From: Gammaproteobacteria bacterium (ex Lamellibrachia satsuma)
Lineage (GTDB): Bacteria > Pseudomonadota > Gammaproteobacteria > Chromatiales > Chromatiaceae
Assembly (NCBI GenBank): GCA_019623805.1
Contig: CP053680.1
Span: 62,001-126,000 of the forward strand
Direction of reading: 5' to 3'
DNA length: 64,000 nt
Positions 62,390-64,000 of this stretch are shown piece after piece; position 1 is the stretch's first letter, and each line of letters opens with the position of its first letter. The notes below the pieces were generated by a model. The model saw only the letters and a list, made by a program, of their open reading frames with translations. It was not told the origin of the DNA and ran no database searches. Made by a program: the position numbers and the translations under genes.

Positions 62390-63373
62390 TCAATCTGATC
62401 CCATGGGTTCGTAACGTCTTACACTGTACATACCATAGTAGAGCAGTGAAAATACCACCAGCATAAGCAAGCTGACCAGTACAACAGACGGTGTCATGGG
62501 AATCAGCCAGAGTGAGCTGATAAATTCAATCAGGATCAGTAAAATCAATCCTTTCGCGATAACCTGACGATCCAGCAGACTACAGAGCATCGCTCCCATA
62601 GGCGCACCAACCACTACGACAGGTATGGCGGCAAGCCACCACTCTCTGATCTCTGGCGTAAAACCATCGATCACAAAAATATGCAGCAGAAAACCGACAA
62701 TCGAATTCGATGCCATCAGAATCACTGAGGTGGGTGTTGAAATTTTTTCACTCACCCTGAATAACAGCACCATGACAGAGAAGGTAATGATGTCGATGCC
62801 GTTACCCACCAGACCAGACATCACACCGCCAACGAAACCTGCAAGAGCGATAATCCAAGACTCGTACCCACTCTCATCCGGCAGCCGGTCGTGGCAGAGT
62901 CGCATGCGGCGGTTCAGCATGAATAGCGTAACCGCAAAACTCGTCACCATGAAAGTAAAGCTCATTTTGATCATTGCCGATGTCAGCAATGGTGCCACCA
63001 CAATCGCACCTATAATCATCCCGGGAATCCCAGCAATTCCGGCCCAACGGATTACCCGCCACTCAACACGCACGCCCATCGCTATAATCATCAGGGATGC
63101 AGCACTCATTCCCACACTTTGAATAGCGAGAGAAAAAATCTTTGCGCTTGCAGGGTCGATCTGCAGCACCTTGGTAAAGATCGGGAAAGCTATCGCACCG
63201 CCACCTTCGCTGGTGGCCCCTGCAATAAAAGAACCGAACGCCATAGTCAGGGTCACTTGCCAATGATCCTTCATGGCGGCAACAATCACATCTCCCCCAG
63301 CAATCAAATACCATGCAGACCAGATGGCAATCGCCATCACACTATGAAACAAAAGAGCTCGTCTGGAGATCAA
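62390..63373 (-). CDS. TauE/SafE family permease
   Basis: A 327-residue inner-membrane protein with about eight helices and the TauE/SafE pattern: FIAGATSEGGGAIAFPIFTKVL near the N-terminus and GFVGGVMSGLVGNGIDIITFSVMV in the second half. Family members export sulfite, sulfoacetate or other small organic anions. In a sulfur oxidiser sulfite is an attractive substrate. The start is a TTG at 63373 or the ATG at 63337. The halogenase-family gene follows 71 bp downstream on the same strand, so the two may form an operon. Confidence 0.85.
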   Translation of the reverse strand: MISRRALLFHSVMAIAIWSAWYLIAGGDVIVAAMKDHWQVTLTMAFGSFIAGATSEGGGAIAFPIFTKVLQIDPASAKIFSLAIQSVGMSAASLMIIAMGVRVEWRVIRWAGIAGIPGMIIGAIVVAPLLTSAMIKMSFTFMVTSFAVTLFMLNRRMRLCHDRLPDESGYESWIIALAGFVGGVMSGLVGNGIDIITFSVMVLLFRVSEKISTPTSVILMASNSIVGFLLHIFVIDGFTPEIREWWLAAIPVVVVGAPMGAMLCSLLDRQVIAKGLILLILIEFISSLWLIPMTPSVVLVSLLMLVVFSLLYYGMYSVRRYEPMGSD

Positions 63374-63616
63374 TGGCCTGGATTATCCTATTAACAATAG
63401 GGTTAATAACAACTGGACACGGATATTGTCATTCGAAACCTTTTCGAATTTGAGTTACCCTGCAATTCTATAGTCTCACTTCAAAGCAAGGCCTGTTTAA
63501 CAATCATTAAATATCGTTATAAAAAGACTGCAAATGGGAACCTAATCCACTGTTAATTAAGTCACGTATTTATATTACCGGATCTACACCATTCATTTTT
63601 TATTTAGAGAGCCACA

Positions 63617-64000
63617 TTGAACAACAACCTCAAGATAGGCGTTTTCGTGGACGCCGAAAATATCCGCTACAACGGCGGCTACCAACTTCGATACGATATT
63701 CTACGCCGCTTTGCCGCGCGTTTTGGCGGCAATTTATTACGCATGAACACCTATATCGCCTTTGATCAGGAGCGGGCAAAGGATGATTACGAATACGCCA
63801 AACGGGCACGTTCGTACCAGCAGATGGTACGGGATTACGGCTGGAAGATCATCGTAAAATATGTGCGCCGCTATACCGATGAAGAGGGCAATGTAACAAC
63901 CAAAGCCAATGCGGATCTCGATCTTGCAGTTGATGCCATGCTGCAATCGGAAAAACTCGATCTGGTGCTGCTGGTCACCGGAGACGGCGATTTTCTGCAG
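63617..64000 (+). CDS. NYN-domain protein (3' end outside window)
   Basis: The first 128 codons of a gene with a TTG start (63617) preceded by AGAGAG; an in-frame stop at 63605 excludes longer forms. The product begins LKIGVFVDAENIRYNGGYQLRYDIL and continues with KANADLDLAVDAML and LVLLVTGDGDFLQ. These are the conserved acidic motifs of the NYN (PIN-like, LabA/DUF88) nuclease domain. Such proteins act on RNA in the cases studied. The 243-bp gap before it is AT-rich and shows no gene. Confidence 0.88.
   Translation, partial: MNNNLKIGVFVDAENIRYNGGYQLRYDILRRFAARFGGNLLRMNTYIAFDQERAKDDYEYAKRARSYQQMVRDYGWKIIVKYVRRYTDEEGNVTTKANADLDLAVDAMLQSEKLDLVLLVTGDGDFLQ

Overview
The window looks like chromosomal DNA of a sulfur-oxidising, denitrifying gammaproteobacterium. 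The grounds are a sulfur globule protein gene, a cysteine-free DsrC-family gene, a nitrous oxide reductase cluster with many c-type cytochromes, and housekeeping genes of gammaproteobacterial type (greB, srkA, arfB, yaeQ, menFDBACIE). A relative of the Sedimenticola / Thiodiazotropha / Chromatiales group is my inference; no rRNA or other species marker is present.

Layout. 1-1.8 kb: end of a short-type 6-phosphogluconate dehydrogenase gene, a ComEA-like protein and a Sel1-repeat protein. 1.8-3.4 kb: a complete IS701-like element with terminal inverted repeats and a CTAA target duplication. 3.5-9.2 kb: greB, srkA, arfB-yaeQ, a secreted CAP protein with cysteine repeats, the sulfur globule protein and a 63-residue protein. 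9.2-15.4 kb: arsM and a TetR/RND efflux operon. 15.5-19.8 kb: secreted proteins of unknown function, including a two-gene lipoprotein operon with a possible leader peptide. 19.9-22 kb: a membrane-anchored flavin disulfide oxidoreductase. 22.1-30.7 kb: menaquinone cluster menF-menD-(alkD-like)-menB-menA-menC-menI, with menE convergent. 30.8-44.9 kb: a diheme cytochrome, then a nos cluster on the minus strand. Read in transcription order it is a small secreted protein, a ZnuA-like/SCO fusion, nosZ, two cytochromes c, nosB, nosD, nosG, nosH, nosF, nosL, nosY and an anchored periplasmic protein. 45.1-53.2 kb: ppdK, a response regulator, valS, a CoA-binding protein and the DsrC-like protein. 53.4-57.7 kb: a second RND efflux pair. 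58-60.7 kb: a degenerate FimT-like pseudopilin and zwf-pgl. 60.8-64 kb: a flavin-dependent halogenase-family gene, a TauE/SafE permease and the start of an NYN-domain gene.

How the genes fit together. The nos genes are of the atypical (clade II) kind: NosZ has a Sec-type signal rather than a twin-arginine one, nosB, nosG and nosH are present, and nosR and nosX are absent. In that system electrons are thought to reach NosZ from menaquinol through NosG/NosH and cytochromes c. A nearly complete menaquinone pathway lies directly beside it, without menH or the final methyltransferase. FNR/DNR-like boxes lie about 98 bp before the nosZ start codon and about 97 bp before that of the first cytochrome, and a third lies before the second cytochrome, which suggests anaerobic co-regulation.

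The most unusual gene is the ZnuA-like/SCO fusion next to nosZ. Its binding-protein half has lost all three histidine metal ligands, while its SCO half keeps the copper site. Several families of short dispersed repeats and a 168-bp fold-back element occupy the gaps between genes.
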